DNA from: Armatimonadota bacterium
Lineage (GTDB): Bacteria > Armatimonadota > Zipacnadia > Zipacnadales > VGFC01
DNA length: 7,580 nt
Reading direction: 5' to 3'
Assembly: GCA_016869015.1 (NCBI GenBank)
Contig: VGFB01000169.1
Location: 1-7,580 of the forward strand
Numbering within the stretch: the first letter of the stretch is position 1; every line of letters begins with the position of its first letter. The position numbers and the translations under genes are program-made. Below are positions 1-6,835 of the stretch, in pieces. The notes below the pieces were generated by a model. It was not told the DNA's origin. It worked only from the letters and a program-made list of their open reading frames with translations, and searched no databases.

Positions 1-3000
1 CCTCGAAGCTGAGGTCGTCGTACCAGGGCTCGGTCACGTCGGGCCCTGCGCCGTACCGATAGGGGAAGCCGGCTACCTCGCGGATCAGCACCTCATCCGC
101 CTGGCCGTCCTCCAGCCGCGGTCCGCAGTCCAGGTAACAGAGCAGACGCTCTCCGGGGGGCAGGCCCTCAGCAAGGGCCCGCCGGCGCACCTCGATGCTG
201 TCGCCGCGCGCCTCGATCAGGGTCGCCCGCTCCGCCTGCCGCCGTCGATCGCGCGTGGCGTAGCTCGCGACCTCGTAGTCCCCGAGGCCCGGCGCGTTGC
301 AGTCGATCCAGGCACACAGCGCCCGCCACTCCTCCGGCGCCAGAGCCACGTCGTAGTGGCCTGCCTGCAGCAGCTGCGTGACGGGGCTGACCCGCGAGCC
401 GAAGCTGCCCGGCGCGAGGAAGTACTGGAAGATCGGTGCATGTCGTACATGCTCGCGCAGGTTGTAGTACGAGACCGGAAGCGGCACCCCCATCCACGGG
501 CGGGACTGGCGGTCGGTCAGATCGAAGGCGTGGCGGTCCTCGCTGGAGCCGTCGTGGCAGCCGATGCAGTTGCGGTCCAGCACGGGCTGCACGACCGTCG
601 CGAACTCCATCGGCCGGATGCCCCACGGCGGCGGCTCGATGTCCGAGGGCTCACGCAGCATCGCCCGGGTCGGCCGGTTGGCCGGGACCGCGCGCCGGTT
701 GCCCTCGTGGCAACCCACGCAGGCCGTTCGCTCGCCGGCCTGCAGGTTCGTGACGCTGCGCATCGTGTGCAGCGCGCGGTGGTCCTGGTCCAGCACGGTG
801 AAGAAGACGCTCTTCCCCGCCGGCACGCGGAAGGCCGCGGAGCCGTCGGGCTCCACCGGCACGGTGCCGAGAACGGTCTTGGTCTCGAAACCCGAGTCGG
901 GGCCGACCTCGATGGCGTACGGACTGGTGTGGATGTGACGCTCGTGGGCCTCGATGATCTGCAGGTACCGCGCCGCGCCGCGCGCCTCCGGGGCGAGGCC
1001 CTCGTGCACGTCCTGCACCAGGAACTCGCCGCACTCGCCGCCGGTCCCATCGGTCAGCGGCGGCAGCGGCCCCGGGCGCTCGCGCGGCCGCAGCAACACG
1101 GGGAAGAGCGCCGACAGCTCCTCGTCGCGGTAGACCAACTCCTTGCCGCCGTAGGTATCGAACAGGTACAGAGCATACCCGGTTGTCTCCGTCTCGCTCG
1201 GCGAGAAGCTGTAAGACAGCAGGTAGTAGTTCTCGTTCAGGGGATGGGGACAGTCGTACCACCCGGCATCCGGTTGCTGATCAGGGGTCTCGACGTATCG
1301 TACCGGGGTCACTCGCTCCAACCCGTCTGCGTCGTTTGGGCCGATGGCGAGGTCGACGAGGCAGAGAGGCCCCGCTCCCGTGTTGTGGTGTGCCGAGCCG
1401 ATGCAGGCGAGTTTGCTGGTTCCGGGCACCGGCCGGGCGGAGGCGTAGTTGAGCGGGTAGGCGTAGGTCTTCGCGAGCTCGCTGCCGTAGATCAGGCGGG
1501 GGTCGGTTCCGTCCGGTCGCACGGACCAGAGCATCTGGATCGGCGACCAGAACTTCATCACATACTCCCAGCGGGTGAAGCCGATCGTGCCGTCGGCGAG
1601 CAGGAAGGGGTCCCACTCGCCGTCCTTGCTCACGGTGATCTGCCGGGCCTCGGTCCCGTCGGGGTTCATCGTGAAGACGCAGTAGGCCAGCGCCCAGTCG
1701 CCGCACTGCACGAGGCCGCCGGGACGATGAGACATGAAGGCGATGCGCCCGTCCGGCAGATACAGGGGATCGCTGTTCTCGCTGGGCCCTTCGGTCAGCC
1801 GGCGCGGCGCGGGACCGCCGGTCACGCCCATCTCCCACACCTGGAACTCGCGGCAGGGGCCGACCTGGTGCTCGGCGTAGAGGGGAGCCGTCTGCTCGGA
1901 GATGCCGCCGTAGTCCATGCGGATCTCCCCCGCCTCGCGTTCGGGGGCGAAGCCGAAGACCAGGCGCGTCCCGTCGAAGGAGAGGTCCGGCCGCCCGAAC
2001 GTCCCGCGCGGGAAGCGCCCGTCGGTCAGTCGAGTGACCTCCGCCTTGCCGTCCGCGCGCAGTTCCCTCAACAGGCAGATGTCGCCCCCCGGCAAGGTGA
2101 ACGTCCCCAGCCGCCGGGCGCACTGGTGCATCGCGTGAGCGTGATGTCGCCGGACGAACAGCAGACCGTCAGACGCCAGCAAGGGGTTCCTGAACGCGAG
2201 ACGCCGGACGGCCCACCGAACGTCACGGTAGACGCTGAGCCACGCTTGCGGGGAAACGTCCCCTTCAGCGAGGAGGGCGTCGCGGCGGGCGGTGAGATCG
2301 GCGAGCTCTGCGCGCGACGCCGACAGACCCTCCGCGTTCAGCCGTTCGAAGTCGGCCAGCATCCGCCGCCCGCGCTCCAGCTGCTCGTTGATGCAGGGCA
2401 CGACGCCATCTCGGACCTCGGCTACCGGGTCCTCCCACTGGGCAAACCGCGGCTTACCGCGGAGGCGGTCCTGCTTCAGCCAGTCCTTCTCGATGGGCCC
2501 GTTGGGAGCCCAGAGGGCCTGCTTGCCCGGCAGCGGGCGCGGATCGGTGGACCAGATCCGCACGTAGGAGACGACGGCGTTCGCACCGCCCTGACGAGCG
2601 AACTTCAGCTCGACGGGCTTCCCACCGATATGGGCCTCGGGCGGCAGGTCGTAGAGGAAGCGTCCAGGCACGCGCCCCGGAATCGGCAGCGTGTCATGCA
2701 CGAGCAGCCCGTTGGCTTCGAGGGACTGCCTGCGGGAGTCGGCGACCTCGCTGACGTAGACCACATCCACCTTGTACAGCGCCTCCGGCAGAAGCCCTTC
2801 ATACCGGAGGACGCAGAAGTCGTTGTCGAAGATGATGTCGCGGTCCTCGAGCGGGCCGGTTACCATGCTGGGCGAGAAGACATACGTCTGGCCGCGGGTG
2901 ACATGGGAGCTCGCGTCGGGGTCGCCGCAGTCATCCTCCGCGACGAGGGTGTAGCCCTGCGGAGACCCCTCGAAGGGGGCCGACAGTGTGGGGGCAGGAA

Positions 3001-3040
3001 GAAACAGCGCCCAGATGCCCGACCATGCGAGAGCCATCAT
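1..3040 (-). CDS. Hydrazine synthase alpha-like dihaem PD40 propeller protein (3' end outside window)
   Basis: One open frame of 1013 codons without a stop runs off the left edge, so the C-terminus is missing. The start is the first of two adjacent ATGs; GGGAGG (3045-3050) lies 4 nt before it and 7 nt before the second. Seen: a hydrophobic N-terminus (about 1-21) like a weak signal peptide; a beta-rich region 28-165; a helical linker about 170-285 containing LERGRRMLADFERL; a propeller-like region about 285-660 with PD40-type strands (SDPLYLPDGRIAFMSHRP, MNPDGTEARQIT); a region about 665-800 resembling the Pfam hydrazine synthase alpha middle domain (LGTVPVEPDGSAAFRVPAGK), ending in haem site C774-VG-CH; then a cytochrome c-like part with C825-IG-CH and HYDVALAPEEWRALCAWID. 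Known: in anammox HZS the alpha subunit has a propeller and two haem domains, but such homologues are widespread outside anammox bacteria. Inferred: exported or periplasmic redox or sensing role; substrate unknown. No HZS beta/gamma-like gene is visible, so hydrazine synthesis should not be assumed. Confidence 0.85.
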   Translation of the reverse strand, partial: MMALAWSGIWALFLPAPTLSAPFEGSPQGYTLVAEDDCGDPDASSHVTRGQTYVFSPSMVTGPLEDRDIIFDNDFCVLRYEGLLPEALYKVDVVYVSEVADSRRQSLEANGLLVHDTLPIPGRVPGRFLYDLPPEAHIGGKPVELKFARQGGANAVVSYVRIWSTDPRPLPGKQALWAPNGPIEKDWLKQDRLRGKPRFAQWEDPVAEVRDGVVPCINEQLERGRRMLADFERLNAEGLSASRAELADLTARRDALLAEGDVSPQAWLSVYRDVRWAVRRLAFRNPLLASDGLLFVRRHHAHAMHQCARRLGTFTLPGGDICLLRELRADGKAEVTRLTDGRFPRGTFGRPDLSFDGTRLVFGFAPEREAGEIRMDYGGISEQTAPLYAEHQVGPCREFQVWEMGVTGGPAPRRLTEGPSENSDPLYLPDGRIAFMSHRPGGLVQCGDWALAYCVFTMNPDGTEARQITVSKDGEWDPFLLADGTIGFTRWEYVMKFWSPIQMLWSVRPDGTDPRLIYGSELAKTYAYPLNYASARPVPGTSKLACIGSAHHNTGAGPLCLVDLAIGPNDADGLERVTPVRYVETPDQQPDAGWYDCPHPLNENYYLLSYSFSPSETETTGYALYLFDTYGGKELVYRDEELSALFPVLLRPRERPGPLPPLTDGTGGECGEFLVQDVHEGLAPEARGAARYLQIIEAHERHIHTSPYAIEVGPDSGFETKTVLGTVPVEPDGSAAFRVPAGKSVFFTVLDQDHRALHTMRSVTNLQAGERTACVGCHEGNRRAVPANRPTRAMLREPSDIEPPPWGIRPMEFATVVQPVLDRNCIGCHDGSSEDRHAFDLTDRQSRPWMGVPLPVSYYNLREHVRHAPIFQYFLAPGSFGSRVSPVTQLLQAGHYDVALAPEEWRALCAWIDCNAPGLGDYEVASYATRDRRRQAERATLIEARGDSIEVRRRALAEGLPPGERLLCYLDCGPRLEDGQADEVLIREVAGFPYRYGAGPDVTEPWYDDLSFE

Positions 3041-3095
3041 GCAGCCTCCCTTCGCCGTCACGAGGGCCGGTCCCTGCGTGGCCTGCTCTCAGGAG

Positions 3096-3134
3096 CGCGC
3101 TTGCCCGCCCCGGGGCATTGGGCGGGCAAGCGCG
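3096..3134 (-). terminator. Hairpin terminator downstream of the pilin
   Basis: The arms 3096-3110 (CGCGCTTGCCCGCCC) and 3120-3134 are perfect reverse complements, giving a 15-bp GC-rich stem with a 9-nt loop. It begins 29 nt after the pilin stop codon and sits 46 nt before the ribosome binding site of the haem protein gene, so it probably ends pilin transcription and separates the two minus-strand genes. No clear U-run follows on the minus strand (CTCCTGAGAG), so it may be a weak intrinsic terminator or an RNA 3'-end stabiliser. Confidence 0.6.
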
Positions 3135-3163
3135 TCACGCCGCCATCTGAATACCGACCGTCA

Positions 3164-3547
3164 TCACCGAGCCATGTATGTCGCTCGTCTCGCCCAGATG
3201 TCGCTGCCGCTGAGCCACTTGGCGTGACCGTCGGCGAAAGCGACGTTCGATCCCATGTTGTGCAGCGTCGCTTCGGGCTGCATCGCGGTATTGGTCGACA
3301 CGACCGTGCAGGGGTTCCCTGAGCCCGGCAGCACGACGGGCGCCCGCGGAAAGGCGAACCGCCAGTCCGCCCCCATGGGGTGGCAACTGTCGCCCAACAT
3401 GATGCACTCGGCCGGCCGGTTGACTTGCGCCATCGTGATCGGGCCGTAATGCAGGTTGGGGTTCATGCCGTACGACGGCATCAGGGGGAAGATGTGCTGG
3501 TTGTAGTTCCAGCTGGTCTGCTGGCGAATGTAGCTCGGACAGACATT
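3164..3547 (-). CDS. H-X9-DG pseudopilin, C-terminal part (shifted frame)
   Basis: This frame holds the C-terminal 127 codons of the pilin that begins at 3836, displaced by one base. It has no good ribosome binding site of its own; its first ATG is at 3487 and the next at 3481. Across the junction the sequence reads as one natural protein, YPYVKNYQL then NVCPSY, the usual 'YVKN.Q...CPS' passage of this family. Later it shows AECIMLGDSCH and then LHNMGSNVAFADGHAKWL, which is an exact H-X9-DG motif (H192, D202, G203 in the joined 223-residue protein). It ends RRATYMAR before TGA. In this family the C-terminal part is the globular head of a pseudopilin-like surface protein. Whether it is translated depends on whether the shift at 3548 is real. 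Confidence 0.75.
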   Translation of the reverse strand, partial: NVCPSYIRQQTSWNYNQHIFPLMPSYGMNPNLHYGPITMAQVNRPAECIMLGDSCHPMGADWRFAFPRAPVVLPGSGNPCTVVSTNTAMQPEATLHNMGSNVAFADGHAKWLSGSDIWARRATYMAR

Positions 3548-3551
3548 AGAG
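3545..3551 (-). other. Apparent +1 frameshift site in the pilin
   Basis: Read on the minus strand the site is CTC TAA T. The upstream frame stops at TAA (3548-3546). Skipping a single T (3548) continues as AAT GTC TGT CCG, which restores the conserved CPS segment and then the rest of the pilin to its H-X9-DG motif. The geometry, a leucine codon followed by a stop and a +1 shift, resembles the prfB recoding site. However, there is no Shine-Dalgarno-like stretch just upstream, and tRNA-Leu re-pairing on UCU would be poor. A base-calling or assembly error, or a true inactivating insertion, is more likely. Confidence 0.7.
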
Positions 3552-3836
3552 TTGGTAGTTCTTGACGTACGGGTAGATGCCCTCCCACCAGGAGCAGCCC
3601 TGTGGGCTCGGGACTGTCGCGGGCCATGGCGGGTAGTAGCCGGGGTACGTTTCGTCGTAGTCCTGACAGTACATCATGACGCCCAGTCCGAGCTGCTTCA
3701 CATTGGAGAGACAGGACGTCTGACGCGCCTTCTCGCGCGCCCGGGCGAAGACGGGGAACAGGATCGCCGCCAAGATGGCGATGATCGCGATGACAACCAG
3801 CAGCTCAATCAACGTGAAGCCCTGGGATCTTCTCAT
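3546..3836 (-). CDS. Prepilin-type N-terminal cleavage/methylation protein, N-terminal part
   Basis: A type IV pilin-like (pseudopilin) leader. The start at 3836 is fixed by GGGAGG (3843-3848) 6 nt upstream and by the classic short leader MRRSQG. Prepilin peptidase would cut after G6 and methylate F7; E11 is the conserved Glu at +5 of the mature protein. Residues 7-30 form the hydrophobic helix, followed by ARAREKARQTSC and CLSNVKQLGLGVMMYCQDYDETYP, typical of the H-X9-DG (DUF1559-like) family. The frame stops after 96 codons at YVKNYQL, although family members are usually about 200-300 residues. The missing head lies in the next frame, and joined they give 223 residues. Family role: assembled or anchored in the envelope by a type II secretion or type IV pilus-like machine; most paralogues have no known specific function. 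An in-frame extension upstream to 4355 is not credible, because it would place the leader internally and run antisense through the sulfatase. Confidence 0.88.
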   Translation of the reverse strand: MRRSQGFTLIELLVVIAIIAILAAILFPVFARAREKARQTSCLSNVKQLGLGVMMYCQDYDETYPGYYPPWPATVPSPQGCSWWEGIYPYVKNYQL

Positions 3837-4031
3837 TCGGCGCCTCCCTGCGCGTGCTGTGCAGCGGGCCATGCCCTTGGCGTTCCACTCCACTTGCCCC
3901 ATTCGCCGTAGGCGAGCCCATCGCCTGCAGGCCGCCCGAGAGATCGCGCCGAATAGCCTGACTCGCCGTATGTATGTCGCGAGCCCGCCGTGCCGTACTA
4001 CCGCCAACTCGTGGGAGAGTGACGCGCCCAG
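3837..4031. promoter_or_regulatory. Divergent intergenic region between pilin and sulfatase
   Basis: This is the 195 bp between the pilin start (minus strand) and the sulfatase start (plus strand), so it must hold the promoters or leaders of both genes unless they are transcribed from elsewhere. I cannot point to a convincing -35/-10 pair in this GC-rich DNA. The only small structure noticed is a short inverted repeat around 3904-3914 (CGCC-GTA-GGCG). The pilin ribosome binding site lies at 3843-3848. For the sulfatase the nearest purine-rich stretch is GGGAGAG at 4013-4019. Confidence 0.35.
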
Positions 4032-5699
4032 ATGGACACCACCCGCCGGCGCCCCAATGCCATCCTCGTCCTGACCGACGACCAGGGCTACGGGGACCTT
4101 GCCTGTCACGGGAACCCGATCATCAGGACGCCCAACCTCGATCGGCTGCACGGGGAGAGCGTCCGGTTCACCAACTTCCACGTCGCCCCCACCTGCGCCC
4201 CGACGCGGGCCGGGCTGATGACCGGGCGGAACTGCAACCGCACGGGTGTGTGGCACACCGTGATGGGGAGATCGATCCTGCGCGAGGATGAGGCGACCGT
4301 GGCGCAGGTCCTGGCCGAGGGCGGCTACCGGACGGGCATCTTCGGCAAGTGGCATCTGGGCGACAACTACCCCTCACGCCCTCAGGACAAGGGGTTCCAG
4401 GAGGTGCTGGTCCACGGCGGCGGCGGCGTGGGACAAGGCCACGACTACTGGGGCAACGACTACTTCGATGACACGTACCTGCACAACGGCGTTCTTGCGG
4501 CTCAGGAGGGCTACTGCACGGACGTGTTCTTCCGCGAGGCGATGGGCTTCATCGAGGCCAACCGCGACCGACCCTTCTTCGTGTACCTCCCGACGAACGC
4601 GCCGCACGGTCCGTACAACGTGGACCCGAAGTATAGCCGGCCGTACCTGGACGCGGGAGCTCCCGAGTCGACCGCCCGCTTCTACGGCATGATCACCAAC
4701 ATCGACGAGAACGTGGGGCGCCTCACGGCTCACCTCGAGGCGCTGGGCCTGGCGGACAACACGATCCTGATCTTCATGACCGACAACGGCACGTCGGAGC
4801 CGGGGTTCAACGCGGGGATGCGCGGCCGGAAGGGGTCCGAGTACGAGGGCGGGCACCGCGTGCCCTGCTTCGTGCGGTGGCCCGGCGGCAACTTGGCGCC
4901 CCCGGGGACCGACATCGACCGCCTGGCCGCGAACGTGGACATGCTGCCGACGCTGGCGGAGCTCTGTGGGCTGGCCCCGCCGGCAGGCGTGAAGCTCGAC
5001 GGGGTGAGCCTGGCCTCGCTGCTGTGCGGAGAGGCGTCGGACTGGCCGGACCGCGTCATCATCACCGATTCGCAGCGGATCGAACACCCGGAGAAGTGGC
5101 GGCAGTCGGCGGTGATGACCCAACGCTGGCGGCTGGTCAACGGCACCGAGCTGTACGACATCCAGGCCGATCCCGGTCAGGAGCACAGCGTGGCGGGCGA
5201 TCACCCCGAGGTTCTCGCCCAACTGCGGGCGGAGTACGAGGCCTGGTGGACCGAGCTGTCACCGACCTTCGAGGACTACTGCGAGATCGTGGTGGGCGCC
5301 GAGGCAGAGAACCCGTCGCGACTTGTCGCGCACGACTGGCACGATGTGTTCCCGCCCTGGAACCAGACGCACATCCTGGAGGGGCAGGCCGCAAACGGCT
5401 TCTGGGCGGTGCGAGTCGAGCGCGCCGGAGAGTACGAGATCACGCTGCGCCGCTGGCCGGAGGAGGTGAACGCGCCGATCACCGGCGCCGTCCCGGGCGG
5501 CACGGCCATCGCGGCCCACACAGCGCGTCTCGCCATCGCCGACGTGGAGGTCCGACAACCGGTCCCCGACGGTGCCCCCGCCGTCACCTTCACCGCGCAG
5601 TTGCCCGCCGGCGACACGCGCCTGCAGACCTGGTTCGTCAACGACGCGGGGGAGGACCGGGGGGCGTACTACGTGTATGTCCGAAGGATCGAGCCCTGA
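4032..5699 (+). CDS. Sulfatase (arylsulfatase-type, formylglycine-dependent) with C-terminal beta domain
   Basis: Alkaline-phosphatase-fold sulfatase of 555 residues, which hydrolyses a sulfate ester. Seen: metal-binding TDDQGYGD (D16, D17); the signature C55-A-P-T-R59-AGLMTGR, where Cys55 would be oxidised to formylglycine; GKWHLG (K106, H108); APHGPY (H192); TDNGT (D251, N252); and K267 in RGRKGS. All the usual catalytic positions are therefore present. Residues from about 432 to the end form an added beta-rich domain (ANGFWAVRVERAGEYEITLRRWP, FVNDAGEDRGAYYVYVRRIEP) seen in many environmental sulfatases, function unclear. The N-terminus MDTTRRRPNAILVLTDDQ has no signal peptide, and an in-frame TGA lies 12 nt before this ATG, so the enzyme looks cytoplasmic and would act on imported sulfated compounds. 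The only SD-like stretch, GGGAGAG, is 12 nt away. No maturase gene (FGE or anSME) is in the window. Substrate unknown. It faces away from the pilin and converges on the C45 hydrolase gene. Confidence 0.93.
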   Translation: MDTTRRRPNAILVLTDDQGYGDLACHGNPIIRTPNLDRLHGESVRFTNFHVAPTCAPTRAGLMTGRNCNRTGVWHTVMGRSILREDEATVAQVLAEGGYRTGIFGKWHLGDNYPSRPQDKGFQEVLVHGGGGVGQGHDYWGNDYFDDTYLHNGVLAAQEGYCTDVFFREAMGFIEANRDRPFFVYLPTNAPHGPYNVDPKYSRPYLDAGAPESTARFYGMITNIDENVGRLTAHLEALGLADNTILIFMTDNGTSEPGFNAGMRGRKGSEYEGGHRVPCFVRWPGGNLAPPGTDIDRLAANVDMLPTLAELCGLAPPAGVKLDGVSLASLLCGEASDWPDRVIITDSQRIEHPEKWRQSAVMTQRWRLVNGTELYDIQADPGQEHSVAGDHPEVLAQLRAEYEAWWTELSPTFEDYCEIVVGAEAENPSRLVAHDWHDVFPPWNQTHILEGQAANGFWAVRVERAGEYEITLRRWPEEVNAPITGAVPGGTAIAAHTARLAIADVEVRQPVPDGAPAVTFTAQLPAGDTRLQTWFVNDAGEDRGAYYVYVRRIEP

Positions 5700-5767
5700 A
5701 GAACGCGAGAAGTGGGACGGAGGCATTTCTCACGCCGCTTCGAGAAATGCCTCCGTCCCATTCTTCA
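5697..5767. terminator. Bidirectional hairpin terminator between convergent genes
   Basis: The arms 5713-5730 (TGGGACGGAGGCATTTCT) and 5743-5760 are perfect reverse complements: an 18-bp stem with a 12-nt loop (CACGCCGCTTCG). Outside it, TGAAGAA at 5697-5703 pairs perfectly with TTCTTCA at 5761-5767, leaving a 9-nt bulge on the left side. These outer 7 bp contain both stop codons, the sulfatase TGA (5697-5699) and the C45 hydrolase TGA (5765-5767 on the minus strand). The position between convergent genes and the symmetry suggest it stops transcription from both sides. U-tracts are short (TTCTT on plus, CTTCTC on minus). Confidence 0.85.
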
Positions 5768-6820
5768 GAGGGCGAGGTCGGTGAAGGGCGCGTCACAGGG
5801 GCAGCCCTTGGCGAGCCGGATGCGGCCCTCGGCGGGCTGCATGATAGCGACGGAGCAAGTGCGGATCTCCTCGTCCGGGCGCTCGTGGCGGCAGATCGGC
5901 GCCTCGTGGTCGGCGAGGGCGACGGCGACGGTGCCCGGATCATGGCTGCCCGCGGCCGCGCGCAGTAGCTCCCACATCCGCGCCTCACGATCAAGGGAGT
6001 TGCGGGATGGTTCGGAGGCCGCGCTGCGGCGCAGCCCCTGGTCCACGTAGTGGTTGGCGTGCGCCAGGAGGCCCGAGGCGCCGGGACGGAGCAGCGTGTG
6101 CTTGAGCGCCGTCGTCTCCACTCCGGCCAGCTGCCCCGTCGGCCCTCCCACGTAGTAGTAGTGACCCGACATGCGCGGGGCGTCGGTGATGACCGCCAAC
6201 GCCGCCTCGAAGGTCGTCTGCGCAAGGGCGGTGTGGATGACCGCCAGGTACATCACGCCCGCGCGAGCATCGGTCGGCGTCAGGTTGGTGTTGCCCACGG
6301 CGATCCCACACTCGTTGAGGCCCACCAGCGAGAGACAGCCCGCCGTCGTCAGGGTGATCGACGCGGGCGCAGAACGGGGCGCGCGCCGGAAGGCGACGAC
6401 ATGCGGGTAGGCGCTGGCGCTCATGTCCCACGTCTGCCCCAGCAGACTCGACCCGGCGGTGGTTGCCTCGCCCGCGACCATGAACGCGGTACACTCTGAC
6501 ACCGAAGCCGAGCGGCGCCGAACCAGGTCCACAAAGTCGGTGTAGCCATTGCCGATCAGCAGCTCCTCGCGACCAAGCCCGGCGCCCTCGGCGATCCCGC
6601 CAAACTCCGCGTACGCCTCCGGGGCGAAGTCGGCGAACACGGGCAGCGACTCGGCGGCCAGGGCCAGGAGGTCTTGTCGCGAGAGCCTCCCCGCAGCGGC
6701 TTGCAGACACAGCTCGATCCGCGTGTCGCACATGGCTCGGGCGCCCTCGGCGAGCCGTTCGCCGTGGCGTCCGCCCATCTCGCGGGGCGAGCCCTCCAGG
6801 GACAAGACCTCGAGGCCCAT
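5765..6820 (-). CDS. C45-family Ntn hydrolase / acyl-CoA:6-APA acyltransferase-like protein
   Basis: A 351-residue protein of the peptidase C45 / penicillin acyltransferase-like (AAT) family of N-terminal-nucleophile enzymes. Members cut or transfer amide-linked acyl groups and usually mature by self-cleavage just before a cysteine. Seen, numbered from the chosen start: LEVLSLEGSPREMGGRHGE at the N-terminus, the family's usual opening; SEC110-TAFMVAGEA, with Cys110 the expected nucleophile; LLGQTWDM (127-133); LVGLNECGIAVGNTNL (165-180), matching the family's 'G.NE.GI....N.L' passage; and HANHYVD (254-260). Length and motif order fit a complete protein. The start at 6820 is preferred because GAGGAG (6830-6835) lies 9 nt upstream and the family homology starts there; GTG at 6841 or ATG at 6880 would add residues that look unlike the family and overlap the cupin. 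No signal peptide is evident. It is the last gene of the oxidoreductase-cupin operon. The natural substrate cannot be read from the sequence, and penicillin metabolism should not be assumed. Confidence 0.87.
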   Translation of the reverse strand: MGLEVLSLEGSPREMGGRHGERLAEGARAMCDTRIELCLQAAAGRLSRQDLLALAAESLPVFADFAPEAYAEFGGIAEGAGLGREELLIGNGYTDFVDLVRRRSASVSECTAFMVAGEATTAGSSLLGQTWDMSASAYPHVVAFRRAPRSAPASITLTTAGCLSLVGLNECGIAVGNTNLTPTDARAGVMYLAVIHTALAQTTFEAALAVITDAPRMSGHYYYVGGPTGQLAGVETTALKHTLLRPGASGLLAHANHYVDQGLRRSAASEPSRNSLDREARMWELLRAAAGSHDPGTVAVALADHEAPICRHERPDEEIRTCSVAIMQPAEGRIRLAKGCPCDAPFTDLAL

Positions 6821-6829
6821 GCCGGTGCG

Positions 6830-6835
6830 CTCCTC
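6830..6835 (-). promoter_or_regulatory. Ribosome binding site of the C45 gene overlapping the cupin stop
   Basis: GAGGAG on the minus strand lies 9 nt before ATG 6820 and shares bases with the cupin stop codon (TGA at 6836-6834). Ribosomes finishing the cupin would therefore uncover or reuse this site, which suggests translational coupling and helps choose the start of the downstream gene. Confidence 0.6.

Noticed and set aside
1..3040. Hydrazine synthesis (anammox) as the role of the haem protein
   Set aside because: Only an alpha-like protein is present, with no beta/gamma-type partner or other nitrogen gene in view. Homologues of this domain are widespread in bacteria without anammox.
356..3322. 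A 988-codon open frame on the plus strand antisense to the haem protein gene
   Set aside because: It is codon-aligned with the real minus-strand gene, so antisense stops would need TTA, TCA or CTA codons in the sense gene, which are rare at this GC content. Its translation is low-complexity and rich in R, G, V, A and H, with no recognisable domain, whereas the minus-strand product shows clear motifs.
3174..3980. Direct repeat ATGTATGTCGC at 3174-3184 and 3970-3980 on both sides of the pilin, suggestive of an insertion or attachment site
   Set aside because: An 11-bp match is expected several times by chance in 7.5 kb, the flanking bases do not match, and the first copy lies in coding sequence.
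3546..4355. Long minus-strand frame that would extend the pilin upstream to 269 residues
   Set aside because: It would bury the prepilin leader inside the protein and run antisense through the sulfatase start. The ATG at 3836 has a good ribosome binding site and the correct leader.
4374..5222. Minus-strand open frame of 282 codons inside the sulfatase, and similar overlapping frames elsewhere
   Set aside because: These are antisense shadows of GC-rich genes with no motifs and no ribosome binding site. The plus-strand sulfatase has all its catalytic motifs.
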